From: Paraburkholderia domus
GTDB taxonomy: Bacteria > Pseudomonadota > Gammaproteobacteria > Burkholderiales > Burkholderiaceae
Direction of reading: 5' to 3'
Assembly (NCBI RefSeq): GCF_905220705.1
Contig: NZ_CAJNAT010000018.1
Span: 1-64,000, forward strand
DNA length: 64,000 bases
Shown here: piece after piece, positions 1 through 7,528 of the stretch
Numbering within the stretch: position 1 is the stretch's first letter
Layout of the letters: the number at the start of each line of letters is the position of its first letter
Notes under the pieces: model-generated
Seen by the model: the letters and a program-made list of their open reading frames with translations, nothing else
What the model was told of the DNA's origin: nothing
The model's database searches: none
Translations under genes and position numbers: made by a program

Positions 1-97
1 GGCGTCCACAAAACGGGGAGTTCGCGAAAGGCCTTGACAACTTCCTGCTCATAGAAGGGGACTTGCACCCCCTAGCTGTTGCGCATGCTCGGCGCAC
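1..97 (-). mobile_element. 5' end of a probable group II intron (class C-like), partial
   Basis: On the minus strand the sequence starting at 97 begins GTGCGCC, the usual 5' end of bacterial group II introns, and soon contains GGGGGTGCAAGTCCCC, a domain-I-like short hairpin seen in such introns. It begins one base after the T-run of an intrinsic terminator (98-127), which is the insertion habit of class C introns. The reverse transcriptase/maturase and the 3' end would lie left of the window, so neither can be confirmed. The call rests on the 5' motif plus the insertion site; a chance match remains possible. Confidence 0.5.
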
Positions 98-127
98 CAA
101 AAAAAAGCCCGCCTAAGTGGGCGGGCT
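98..127 (-). terminator. Intrinsic terminator downstream of the LysE-type gene
   Basis: An 8-bp GC-rich stem (106-113 with 120-127) is followed on the minus strand by eight T residues. It lies about 170 bp past the stop of the minus-strand transporter gene and would end its transcript. The stretch 128-293 between them holds no supported gene. The T-run abuts the putative intron start at 97. Confidence 0.7.
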
Positions 128-293
128 GAATCCATATCAGAGGAGACATGGAGGAGACAAGACGAACTATAGCAAATGGTTTGGTGCGGCGCAACATACA
201 AATTAGGGTAGACCCTCGGCGTTGTATGGGCACCACAGTCCTCGTTGCGCTCCGCGAACGGCGTAGCCTGCCGCGCAGCAGTCCGCCATTTGT

Positions 294-929
294 CTAGTGG
301 CGCACCAGCGCCATCATCGCGCCGAAGCCGACGAACACCCCGCCTGTCAGACGATTGAACATTCTGGCGACGCTGCGGCTCTTCAACCTGGCGCCGATTC
401 GCGTGCCGAAACCCGCGTACACCAGGTACCAGCTCACCTCGATGACCGCGAAAGTAGCGACGAGCACGCCGAACTGCGGCAGCTTGGGCTCTGCGGCGTC
501 GATGAATTGGGGTAGCAGCGCGGCGGCGAACAGGATGGCTTTCGGGTTGCTGCTCGCCACCAGGAAGCCGTTGCGGAACAAGGCGAGGCGCGAACGCGCG
601 GGCTTTGCGGAGAGTTCGTCGACCTCGCCGGCAGCACCTTCGTCAGCCGGCGCCCGCCAGGCCTTGATGCCCAGATAGACGAGGTAAGCCGCGCCGATCA
701 TGCGCAGTGCGCTGAACATTGCCGGCCACGCCTCGAGAAACACGCCGAGACCCGCCGCCGACACCGCCAGCATCAGCACCAGCGCCGACAGGCAGCCAGC
801 CATGGTGGCGCTGGAACGGCGCAGCCCGTGCTGGGCGCCGTGTGTCATCACCAGCAGCATGTTCGGGCCGGGAATCGCCGAAACGACAAAAACAGTGGCG
901 GCAAACAGCCACCAGGTATGCAGACTCAT
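294..929 (-). CDS. LysE/RhtB family amino-acid exporter
   Basis: This 211-residue, very hydrophobic inner-membrane protein has the RhtB/LysE pattern: an N-terminal helix ending in IPGPNML (about 19-25), a helix pair around 45-95, a short charged loop, and NPKAILF before the C-terminal helices. Family members export amino acids such as threonine, homoserine or lysine using the proton gradient; the substrate cannot be read here. The start MSLHTWW at 929 is preferred over a longer in-frame reading because it places the first helix directly at the N-terminus. The gene stands alone between a terminator and a dehydrogenase on the same strand. Confidence 0.85.
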   Translation of the reverse strand: MSLHTWWLFAATVFVVSAIPGPNMLLVMTHGAQHGLRRSSATMAGCLSALVLMLAVSAAGLGVFLEAWPAMFSALRMIGAAYLVYLGIKAWRAPADEGAAGEVDELSAKPARSRLALFRNGFLVASSNPKAILFAAALLPQFIDAAEPKLPQFGVLVATFAVIEVSWYLVYAGFGTRIGARLKSRSVARMFNRLTGGVFVGFGAMMALVRH

Positions 930-1009
930 TGGGATCGACGCAGAAGAGGATCGGGCGGCTATTATGCCCGCGCGCACCTTAAAGCGCGCGCGCATGTCCC
1001 CGCTCCCGC

Positions 1010-1879
1010 TTAGCGCCCTGCCCGCCGAGCCGCCACCTGCCCCAGTACGGCGAAGTCTTTCTCGCCGTCGCCATGCGCCACTGCTTCGATCAGGCTGTCG
1101 CGCACGACACTCGCAATCGGCAGCGGCGTGTTAACCGCATCTGCGGCCGCCAGCGCAAGGCGCAGATCCTTCAACCCGAGGCGCGCCTTGAACAGCGCCG
1201 GCTCGTAGCGCTGCTCCGCGATCAACTTGCCGTAGCCCGAATAGACCGGTCCCGGAAACAGGCCGCTCGTGATGACGTCGAGGAAATCCTGCATCGCAAG
1301 GCCGTGGCCGGTGACGAGCGTGGCCGCCTCGCCGAGCGTTTCCACAGCCGCGCCCAACATGAAGTTAGCCGCGAGTTTCATCACGTTCGCCTGCTGCGGC
1401 AGCGAACCGATGCGCCAGGTTTTCTGGCCGATGGCGTCGAAAATCGGCTGCACACGGTCGATCGACTCGGCCGGGCCGCCTGCCACGATCGTCAGCTTGC
1501 CCGCCGCCGCGACATCAGGCCGCCCCATCACGGGTGCCGCGACGTAATGGACGCCGCGCGACGCGTGTGCCGTCGCCAGTTCCTCGGCCAGCGCCACCGA
1601 GATCGTTGCCATGTTCACGTGGATCAAGCCGCGCGGGGCGTGTTCCAGCAGCGACGCGGTGATGACTTCGCGCAGCGCGGCATCGTCGGCGAGCATCGAG
1701 AACACGGCGTCGCCCGCAAACGCTTCGGCCGGCGTAGCGACGATCCGCGCACCTGCGTCGGCGAGCGGCTGCGCGCGTTCCGGCGAGCGGTTCCACACGC
1801 GCACCTGATGCCCGGCTTTCAAAATGTTTGCAACCATCGCGGCGCCCATCTCGCCGAGACCGATAAAACCGATGTCCAT
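1010..1879 (-). CDS. NAD(P)-dependent beta-hydroxyacid dehydrogenase (3-hydroxyisobutyrate dehydrogenase family)
   Basis: The 289-residue protein starts with a Rossmann fold (FIGLGEMGAAM, residues 5-15; GxGxxG) and has NRS after strand beta-2 (30-32), suggesting NADPH rather than NADH. The family substrate loop reads HVNMATIS (87-94), and the catalytic lysine is probably K168 in KLAANFML. Length matches 3-hydroxyisobutyrate, tartronate-semialdehyde and glyoxylate/succinic-semialdehyde reductases. The atypical HVNMATIS in place of the common D-S/T motif means the substrate should be left open. No operon partner is evident; the next gene is divergent. Confidence 0.85.
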   Translation of the reverse strand: MDIGFIGLGEMGAAMVANILKAGHQVRVWNRSPERAQPLADAGARIVATPAEAFAGDAVFSMLADDAALREVITASLLEHAPRGLIHVNMATISVALAEELATAHASRGVHYVAAPVMGRPDVAAAGKLTIVAGGPAESIDRVQPIFDAIGQKTWRIGSLPQQANVMKLAANFMLGAAVETLGEAATLVTGHGLAMQDFLDVITSGLFPGPVYSGYGKLIAEQRYEPALFKARLGLKDLRLALAAADAVNTPLPIASVVRDSLIEAVAHGDGEKDFAVLGQVAARRAGR

Positions 1880-1973
1880 CTGTCGCTCCGTCTTCTAAGG
1901 AACTGGAAGTAAAACACACCCGTGCGACACCTGCAGGGCAGCGCGCAATTAAACACAGTGCGATACTTGTGCG

Positions 1974-2729
1974 ATGGTCACCGCGACATTCCGCTTCTAC
2001 GAGGAGCTGAACGATTTTCTCGCCCGGCCGCTGCGCCGGCGCGCGTTCAGTTACGTCTGCGCGCAGGGCGCCACAGCGAAACATATGATCGAAGTGCTCG
2101 GCGTGCCGCATACCGAAGTCGAACTGATCCTGGTGAACGGTGAATCGGTTGGTTTCAATCACCCGTTGACCGACGGCGATCGCATAGCCGTTTATCCCAA
2201 GTTTGAAGCGCTGGACATCCAGCCCCTATTGCGCGTGCGCGCACATCCGCTGCGCGTGGTGCGCTTCATTGCCGATGCGCATCTCGGCGGTCTCGCCCCG
2301 CTGCTGCGGCTGGCCGGCTTCGATACGCTTTACGACAACCACTATCCCGACGCCGATATCGAAGCGCTCGCCGCCGCGCAACAGCGTATCGTACTGACGC
2401 GCGACCGTGAGCTATTGAAACGCCGCACCATCACGCACGGCTGCTACGTGCGCACGCTGCGGCCGCGCGAGCAATTGCGTGAAGTGTTTGAACGGCTCGA
2501 CCTGGCCGGTAGCGCGCAGCCGTTCCGTTTGTGTCTGATGTGCAATGCGCCGCTGCGGCGTATCGCCAAAGATGAAGTCGGCAATCGAGCGCCCGATGGC
2601 GTATTGGAACGGCATAACCAGTTTGTCACCTGCGACGTGTGTCGGCGGGTGTTCTGGGAAGGCACGCACTGGCAACGAATGCGTGCGCTGATGGACAGCG
2701 TGGCAGGCGCGCCGGAACGGCCCGCTTGA
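1974..2729 (+). CDS. Mut7-C RNase-domain protein with N-terminal ubiquitin-like domain
   Basis: In this 251-residue protein, residues 1-83 resemble the MoaD/ThiS-like ubiquitin fold often fused to Mut7-C. Residues 95-175 carry the PIN-like Mut7-C core, with acidic candidates D101, D121 and D144 (FIADAHLG, LYDNHYPD, LTRDRELL). The C-terminus has a zinc ribbon, C187-x2-C190 and C220-x2-C223. Mut7-C proteins are presumed RNases; no bacterial substrate is established to my knowledge. The ATG at 1974 follows about 94 bp after the divergent dehydrogenase start. It appears monocistronic. Confidence 0.85.
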   Translation: MVTATFRFYEELNDFLARPLRRRAFSYVCAQGATAKHMIEVLGVPHTEVELILVNGESVGFNHPLTDGDRIAVYPKFEALDIQPLLRVRAHPLRVVRFIADAHLGGLAPLLRLAGFDTLYDNHYPDADIEALAAAQQRIVLTRDRELLKRRTITHGCYVRTLRPREQLREVFERLDLAGSAQPFRLCLMCNAPLRRIAKDEVGNRAPDGVLERHNQFVTCDVCRRVFWEGTHWQRMRALMDSVAGAPERPA

Positions 2730-2866
2730 ACACCGTTCGGCGGCTCAGACTCTGCGCGGTCTGACCACCATTCAACCGCCGCTTGAGTGCGAAATCGCCG
2801 CCGCTCGCTTGACGCGCGGCGCGATGCGTACAATGCGGGATTACTTATCTGGCAGAGGCCTTCCGA

Positions 2867-3145
2867 ATGGCGATGAAAAAAACCGACCTTGAAAAGAACA
2901 AGGCACTCAAGCTGAACAACGCAATGAAACTGTCGACCGCCGACCGCTTCGGCAAAGCCGCTGCCGCGGACCCGAAGCTCGATCGCCGCGAACAGCGCAA
3001 GCTCGACCAGGCGCAAGGCCTCGTCGCGTTCGCCTGCAAGCTGAATGGCGACCTGGTCACGGAACTGAAAGAACGGGCCGCCGCGCATCCGGAAGGTATG
3101 ACCGGACTGCTGAATGAGGTCATCAAGCGCGGCCTCGCGGGCTAA
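2867..3145 (+). CDS. Small basic conserved-type protein of unknown function (92 aa)
   Basis: A 92-residue, lysine/alanine-rich soluble protein. The N-terminal half is strongly charged (MAMKKTDLEKNKALKL), with a helical Arg/Glu/Lys/Gln stretch near 44-55, and the C-terminus (LVTELKERAAAH...LLNEVIKRGLAG) looks like a short amphipathic helix pair. I recognise no functional domain. It has its own upstream region and a strong terminator 30 bp after the stop, so it is likely a single-gene transcript. Codon use matches the neighbouring genes, which supports coding. Confidence 0.75.
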   Translation: MAMKKTDLEKNKALKLNNAMKLSTADRFGKAAAADPKLDRREQRKLDQAQGLVAFACKLNGDLVTELKERAAAHPEGMTGLLNEVIKRGLAG

Positions 3146-3172
3146 ACGTCGCCCAAAGCCGCCGCCCAATAC

Positions 3173-3204
3173 AAAAAGGCCAGAGCAGAAGCTCTGGCCT
3201 TTTT
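3173..3204 (+). terminator. Intrinsic terminator, likely bidirectional
   Basis: A perfect 9-bp stem (3178-3186 with 3191-3199) and a 4-base loop are followed by five T residues and preceded by five A residues. It serves the 92-aa gene on the plus strand and could also stop minus-strand transcription of the small exported protein gene at 3300-3512. Confidence 0.9.
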
Positions 3205-3299
3205 GCTGGCGACATTTAACCGGAACTGCGCTGCACTCGCCGACTAGCGGTATGCAGAAGGAAACCGGCAGGGTTCGCCCAACGAAACCAAGCGTGAGC

Positions 3300-3512
3300 T
3301 TAGTTTGCCGTGCCCTTGTCGTTCGTGCCGGCTGCCGACGCAGCTGCCGAAACCGGAGCCTTTTTACCGTGCGTCTTCAGAGTCTTGGTGTGATGCTTCT
3401 TCGGTGCGCTAGCTGCGGCGGCCGGCGCTGCTGCGTCCGATGCCTGTGCGAAAGCTTGAACGGAGACCAGCGCGATCGATGCGGCTGCGAGCGAGATGAT
3501 GAATTTTTTCAT
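3300..3512 (-). CDS. Small exported Ala/Lys/His-rich protein
   Basis: A 70-residue protein with a clear Sec signal peptide (MKKFIISLAAASIALVSVQA, cleavage likely after AFA around residue 22). The mature part is only Ala, Pro, Lys, Thr and His rich (AAPAAAASAPKKHHTKTLK), without a recognisable fold. Similar short alanine/lysine-rich periplasmic proteins in enterics are acid-shock proteins, but that function is not shown here. The start at 3512 is chosen because the signal peptide begins there and GGGGAACA upstream can act as ribosome binding site. Confidence 0.7.
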   Translation of the reverse strand: MKKFIISLAAASIALVSVQAFAQASDAAAPAAAASAPKKHHTKTLKTHGKKAPVSAAASAAGTNDKGTAN

Positions 3513-3738
3513 GTGTTGTTCCCCAAACCTGGACGACTGAGTCAATGTGAATGAAATAGCTGAACGGTGAAGCAGACAAGGCTTGAGGCGCCTTACCGCT
3601 CCCCGCGGGAGAGTATTACGCAGCGTAGGCGGTTTGTCATGCGCAAAACTCGATATGTATTTTCCGCGAGACAGCTTGCTTTCGATATTCTTTCACTCAT
3701 TAAGCATGCCGTATCAGGGAGATTACCTAGTACTGCTT

Positions 3739-4491
3739 TTAGACCAGGTTTCGCAGCAAACTGGCGGTTTCCTGAAGGGTCGGCAGCACCCGATGCAGTG
3801 CGGCATTCGCCGACTCCTGGCCGATCGGCATGCTCACACTGATCGCCGCCACGACCGAGCCATGCCGGTCACGCAACGGCACCGCCACGCCACGCATGCC
3901 CAACTCCAGTTGCTGATCGGTGACGACATAACCGTCGCGGCGGATTTCGCCCAGCACTTCGCGCAAGCGCTCGACGGTCGAATAGGTGTGCGGCGTGAAC
4001 ACCTTGATCGAATAGGACGCCAGCCACTGTTCGATGCTTTCTGGCGGCTGGAAGGCCAGCAGGACCAGACCCGCCGACGACAGCGGAGCGCTCGCCCGCG
4101 AGCCGAGCACGAAACCGACCGCCATCGCCCGGTTCACGCCGTTGCGCGCGACGTAGACCACGTCGTGTTCGTCGAGAATCGCGACCAGCGCGGTTTCCTG
4201 CACAGTTGCGGTGATGCGTTGAAGAAACGGCTGCACGGTGCGCGGCAAGCGCGCCGAATCCAGATATGACTGACCGAGCCGTAATACGCGCGGTGCGAGC
4301 CAGAACAGCTTGCCATCGGTATCCACGTAGCCGAGTTCGCGCAGCGTCAGCAGATAGCGGCGCGCCGCCGTGCGCGAGAGCCCGGCGCGGGCGGCCACCA
4401 TGGTCGGCGTCATGCGCGCATGCTCTTCGTCGAATGCCTCGATGATTGCCAGCGCCTTCGCGGCACCGGCAATCCAGTCTTTCTCGTCCAT
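3739..4491 (-). CDS. IclR family transcriptional regulator (PcaR/PobR-like)
   Basis: About 250 residues: an N-terminal winged helix (KALAIIEAFDEEHARMTPTMVAARAGLSRTAA... around 10-75) and a C-terminal IclR effector domain ending in the typical VAAISVSMP segment. The text LPRTVQPFLQRIT and GYVVTDQQLELGMRG resembles the PcaU/PcaR/PobR branch that controls aromatic-acid catabolism, but no catabolic genes are adjacent, so the target is unknown. The start MDEKDWIAG (4491) fits the family; in-frame ATGs at 4545 and 4581 would add an unusual N-terminal tail. Confidence 0.85.
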   Translation of the reverse strand: MDEKDWIAGAAKALAIIEAFDEEHARMTPTMVAARAGLSRTAARRYLLTLRELGYVDTDGKLFWLAPRVLRLGQSYLDSARLPRTVQPFLQRITATVQETALVAILDEHDVVYVARNGVNRAMAVGFVLGSRASAPLSSAGLVLLAFQPPESIEQWLASYSIKVFTPHTYSTVERLREVLGEIRRDGYVVTDQQLELGMRGVAVPLRDRHGSVVAAISVSMPIGQESANAALHRVLPTLQETASLLRNLV

Positions 4492-4597
4492 TGCGTCTGC
4501 CTGAAAGTCGGTCGACCCTGTGGTCAGTCGTATCCTGAGCCGCATGGCCGTTGCGCGATTATCGCGCGAGTCGCTCGCCATGCAACCGGCTGACGGC

Positions 4598-5776
4598 TTA
4601 TTTGAAGTCCCAGCGCATCTGCTCGACGATCCCCACCCCGCGCGAGGTCCGCACGCATTCGCTCACGTAGTCCGTGAAGGGCAGCGGCTCGAAGCCGATC
4701 TCTTCACGCAGACGGCGGTTGTCGAACGTATAGTCCAGCTCGGCGAAACCGGCGTACAAACGCAACGCGTGTTCGATCAGGCGGCCACTGCCGCAACGGT
4801 CGCGCCCCACCACCTCGCGTGCGATCTTGCCGAAGTCGCGCACGCGGCACATCGAATAGCGGCGGCCCGAGGTACCGGTGGCTTCATCCATGGCGCTGAT
4901 GATCTGACCGATGGTCGGCGCTTCGGCGCCCGCCGATACGTGATACGTATCGAAAGCCAGTGACGGCTTCACCGCCAGCAGCGCGAGCGCACGCGCGCAG
5001 TCGTCGGCGGACACCACGTCGATGCGGTTCATCGCCCGCGCCGTGAAGCGCCGCGCGCCGTGCACCACCCGAAACACCCAGAACAGGCTCGCCGAAGGCA
5101 ACGTGCCGAGCACCGTATGGCCGACCACGCTCGACGGCCGCACCACCACCAGCGGCAGACGCGGATACGTGCTGCGCAACAGACGTTCGACTTCGCGTTT
5201 GCTTTGCGTGTACGGCACGAGGTGGCGCGTCTCGCCATAGCTGAACGGAGATTCCTGCACGTTCGCACCGCATTGTGTGCCGCACGCCATTGCCGTGCTC
5301 ACGTGCAGAAAACGCCGCAGCGTTTTACTGCCGACAAAGCGCGACGCGAAGCGCAAGGTGTCGCGCACATTCGTATCGAGCACCTGCGGATGCGTCGAAA
5401 ACGACGCAAGCGCGGCGCAGTTGATCACGTGCGATGCCTTGCCGAGCCGCGCCAGATCGGTTTCCGAAAACGCACTGCCGAGCTCGCCGACCATCACGTT
5501 TGCTTCAGTGATCCGCTGAGCGCGAGAATGCGGCAGCCCGCAGCGCACCGCCGAAGCGCGCAGCCGCGCAAGCGCATCGGCCACGCTGGCGCCTCGTACC
5601 AGGCACACCATCCGCTCGACCAGGCCGGCGTTGATCAGGGTCACAAACAGATTGCCGCCGATAAAACCAGTCGCACCGGTCAGCAGCAAACTGTCGACGC
5701 CAATCGCCTGCGCGCGCGCCGACGATACCAGGCTGTCCTGCCAGGCGTTGGACAGAGGGGTTTGCCATGCAAACAT
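4598..5776 (-). CDS. Extended SDR / male-sterility (thioester-reductase-like) NAD(P)-binding protein
   Basis: This 392-residue protein has the nucleotide motif TGATGFIGG (33-41), a conserved HVSTAM segment (158-163) and the catalytic pair Y189-x3-K193 (YTQSK). The layout matches the NAD_binding_4 branch of extended short-chain dehydrogenases, which includes the reductase domains of carboxylic-acid and fatty-acyl reductases, but no adenylation or carrier domain is attached. The first 25 residues are a non-conserved extension. It lies between an IclR gene and a MipA-type porin on the same strand; no shared pathway is obvious. Confidence 0.8.
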   Translation of the reverse strand: MFAWQTPLSNAWQDSLVSSARAQAIGVDSLLLTGATGFIGGNLFVTLINAGLVERMVCLVRGASVADALARLRASAVRCGLPHSRAQRITEANVMVGELGSAFSETDLARLGKASHVINCAALASFSTHPQVLDTNVRDTLRFASRFVGSKTLRRFLHVSTAMACGTQCGANVQESPFSYGETRHLVPYTQSKREVERLLRSTYPRLPLVVVRPSSVVGHTVLGTLPSASLFWVFRVVHGARRFTARAMNRIDVVSADDCARALALLAVKPSLAFDTYHVSAGAEAPTIGQIISAMDEATGTSGRRYSMCRVRDFGKIAREVVGRDRCGSGRLIEHALRLYAGFAELDYTFDNRRLREEIGFEPLPFTDYVSECVRTSRGVGIVEQMRWDFK

Positions 5777-5854
5777 CGCGAGCTCCTTGAAGGGACGTCA
5801 GATCGTCGAAACGTCGATTCGGATAACCGATGAATAGGCGCATCAACAAGCACA

Positions 5855-6628
5855 TCAATAGCGATACGTCAGCGCCGTGATCGCGAAGTAATTGTTCTTC
5901 GACTGCACGATCGGGCTGTTCGCCGACGCGCCGAGCAGCCGCGTCACGCCGCCTTCGGTATGCACCGACCAGCGCGGCGAAACCATGTACGTCCAGGCGG
6001 CCGACACCTTCGCGCTGTCGAATCCGCCTTTCACTGCATACGGCTGAAAGCGGCTCGCGGCCGCCTGCGCATCGGTGACGCCGAAGAAGGTCTGCGTATA
6101 GCTGCCGCTGCCTGCATGCACGCTGCCCGTGATGCTGATGTCGTTGTCGACCGATTGCAGCACCGGCACGGTCAGATCGACGTGCCCGCTGGTACCGTGA
6201 CTCGTGTTGGTGAGCGGCTGGTCCAGCGTGATGCTGATCGTCGACGGACCGAACAGATGCGCGCCGACCTGCACGGACACCATCACCGAGCCGGGAATCC
6301 GGCCCATGCCCTTCAGGTAGTCGGAGCCCGGCAAATCCGCGCGATTGCGATCGGTGCGGCCGAAGTCGTAGCTCAACGCCGCCGACGCGAACAGGCCGTT
6401 GGCGAAGCTGTGCTTGTAACCAAGGCCGTCCATCGGGTTCAGAAAGATGCCGTTGCTGAACTCGGCGGCGATCAACGGTGCCACGAACGGGCGGTAATCG
6501 CGGCTGCCCTGATAGCGCGGCGCCACACCGCCGGCCAGCGAAAACAGATAGAAATTCTCGGCGTATGCCATCGACGAGCAGGTCAGGCCAAACAGCGGAA
6601 CACAAAGATAAGAGAGGCGTTTGCGCAC
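5855..6628 (-). CDS. MipA/OmpV family outer-membrane protein
   Basis: 257 residues with a signal peptide cleaved near SMAYA-EN (about 23). The mature protein is beta-strand rich with alternating aromatics and ends YFAITALTYRY, a typical aromatic terminal strand. The start of the mature part (FSLAGGVAPRYQGSRDYRP) is characteristic of MipA/OmpV, predicted outer-membrane barrels some of which scaffold murein enzymes. It is divergent from a two-component system at 6803, an arrangement that suggests the regulator controls this porin. Confidence 0.88.
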   Translation of the reverse strand: MRKRLSYLCVPLFGLTCSSMAYAENFYLFSLAGGVAPRYQGSRDYRPFVAPLIAAEFSNGIFLNPMDGLGYKHSFANGLFASAALSYDFGRTDRNRADLPGSDYLKGMGRIPGSVMVSVQVGAHLFGPSTISITLDQPLTNTSHGTSGHVDLTVPVLQSVDNDISITGSVHAGSGSYTQTFFGVTDAQAAASRFQPYAVKGGFDSAKVSAAWTYMVSPRWSVHTEGGVTRLLGASANSPIVQSKNNYFAITALTYRY

Positions 6629-6802
6629 GATCAGGACTTTTTATTTGAGACGGAAGCCGCAGTCTAGGGACGCCGCCTCGCCGCGTCTGTCCTGAAGTTG
6701 GGGGAATGTGTGCGCAATTGTGTTCAAGTGTTCGCGAGTGTTCACGGCGTATCCGGTATGGGTGCGCGCGGATAGAATCGGCGCCTGATAGTGGAGACCG
6801 AT

Positions 6803-7528
6803 ATGAGCGAAGCCCCCCTCAAAACCAGCGTGCTGCTGATCGAGGACGATGATCGCCTCGCGCAGTTGATCGGGGAATATCTGAACGGCTATGAATTCAG
6901 CGTGACGATCGTGCGGCGCGGCGACGCCGCCGTGGCCGCCGTGCACGAACACAAACCGGCGCTGGTGATTCTCGACCTGATGCTGCCGCATATGGACGGC
7001 ATGGAGGTCTGCCGGCGCATTCGCAGCTTTTCGCGCGTACCGGTGCTGATCCTGACAGCGCGCGTCGACGTGTTCGATCAGATCGCCGGACTGGAAACCG
7101 GTGCCGACGACTACGTCGTCAAGCCGATCGAGCCGCGCGTGCTGGTCGCACGCGCCCGCGCCTTGCTGCGGCGCGCGCAGCCGGCCAAAAGCGTGGAACC
7201 GTCCATCCAGGACGACACGCTGACCTTCGGCGAACTGGTGATTTCTCCGCCCGATCGTGCTGTGAGCTGGCGCGGTCAACCGGTCGATCTGAAAACCGCC
7301 GAATACAACCTGCTGCTGATCCTCGCGCGCGCGGCCGGCACCGTGCTGAGCCGCGATGACATTCTCAAACAATTGCGTGGCATCGAATTCGACGGTCTGG
7401 ACCGTACCGTCGACGCGGGAATCTCACGGCTGCGCCGGCGTTTCGAAGATGCGTCGCTTGAGCCGCACAAGATCAAGACGATCTGGGGCCGCGGCTATCT
7501 GTTCAGCCCTTCGGCGTGGGAGGAATAA
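6803..7528 (+). CDS. OmpR-family response regulator (RstA-like)
   Basis: A 241-residue response regulator. The receiver domain has the acidic pocket IEDDD (13-17), phospho-acceptor D58 in VILDLMLPHMDG, and the conserved lysine in DDYVVKP. A C-terminal winged helix follows (RAVSWRGQPVDLKTAEYNLL... to KIKTIWGRGYLFSP), typical of OmpR/PhoB. The ATG at 6803 is chosen over the GTG at 6791 because GGAG sits seven bases upstream of it. The sensor kinase gene starts on the base after the stop codon, so both are co-transcribed. Likely target: the divergent mipA-like gene. Confidence 0.92.
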   Translation: MSEAPLKTSVLLIEDDDRLAQLIGEYLNGYEFSVTIVRRGDAAVAAVHEHKPALVILDLMLPHMDGMEVCRRIRSFSRVPVLILTARVDVFDQIAGLETGADDYVVKPIEPRVLVARARALLRRAQPAKSVEPSIQDDTLTFGELVISPPDRAVSWRGQPVDLKTAEYNLLLILARAAGTVLSRDDILKQLRGIEFDGLDRTVDAGISRLRRRFEDASLEPHKIKTIWGRGYLFSPSAWEE

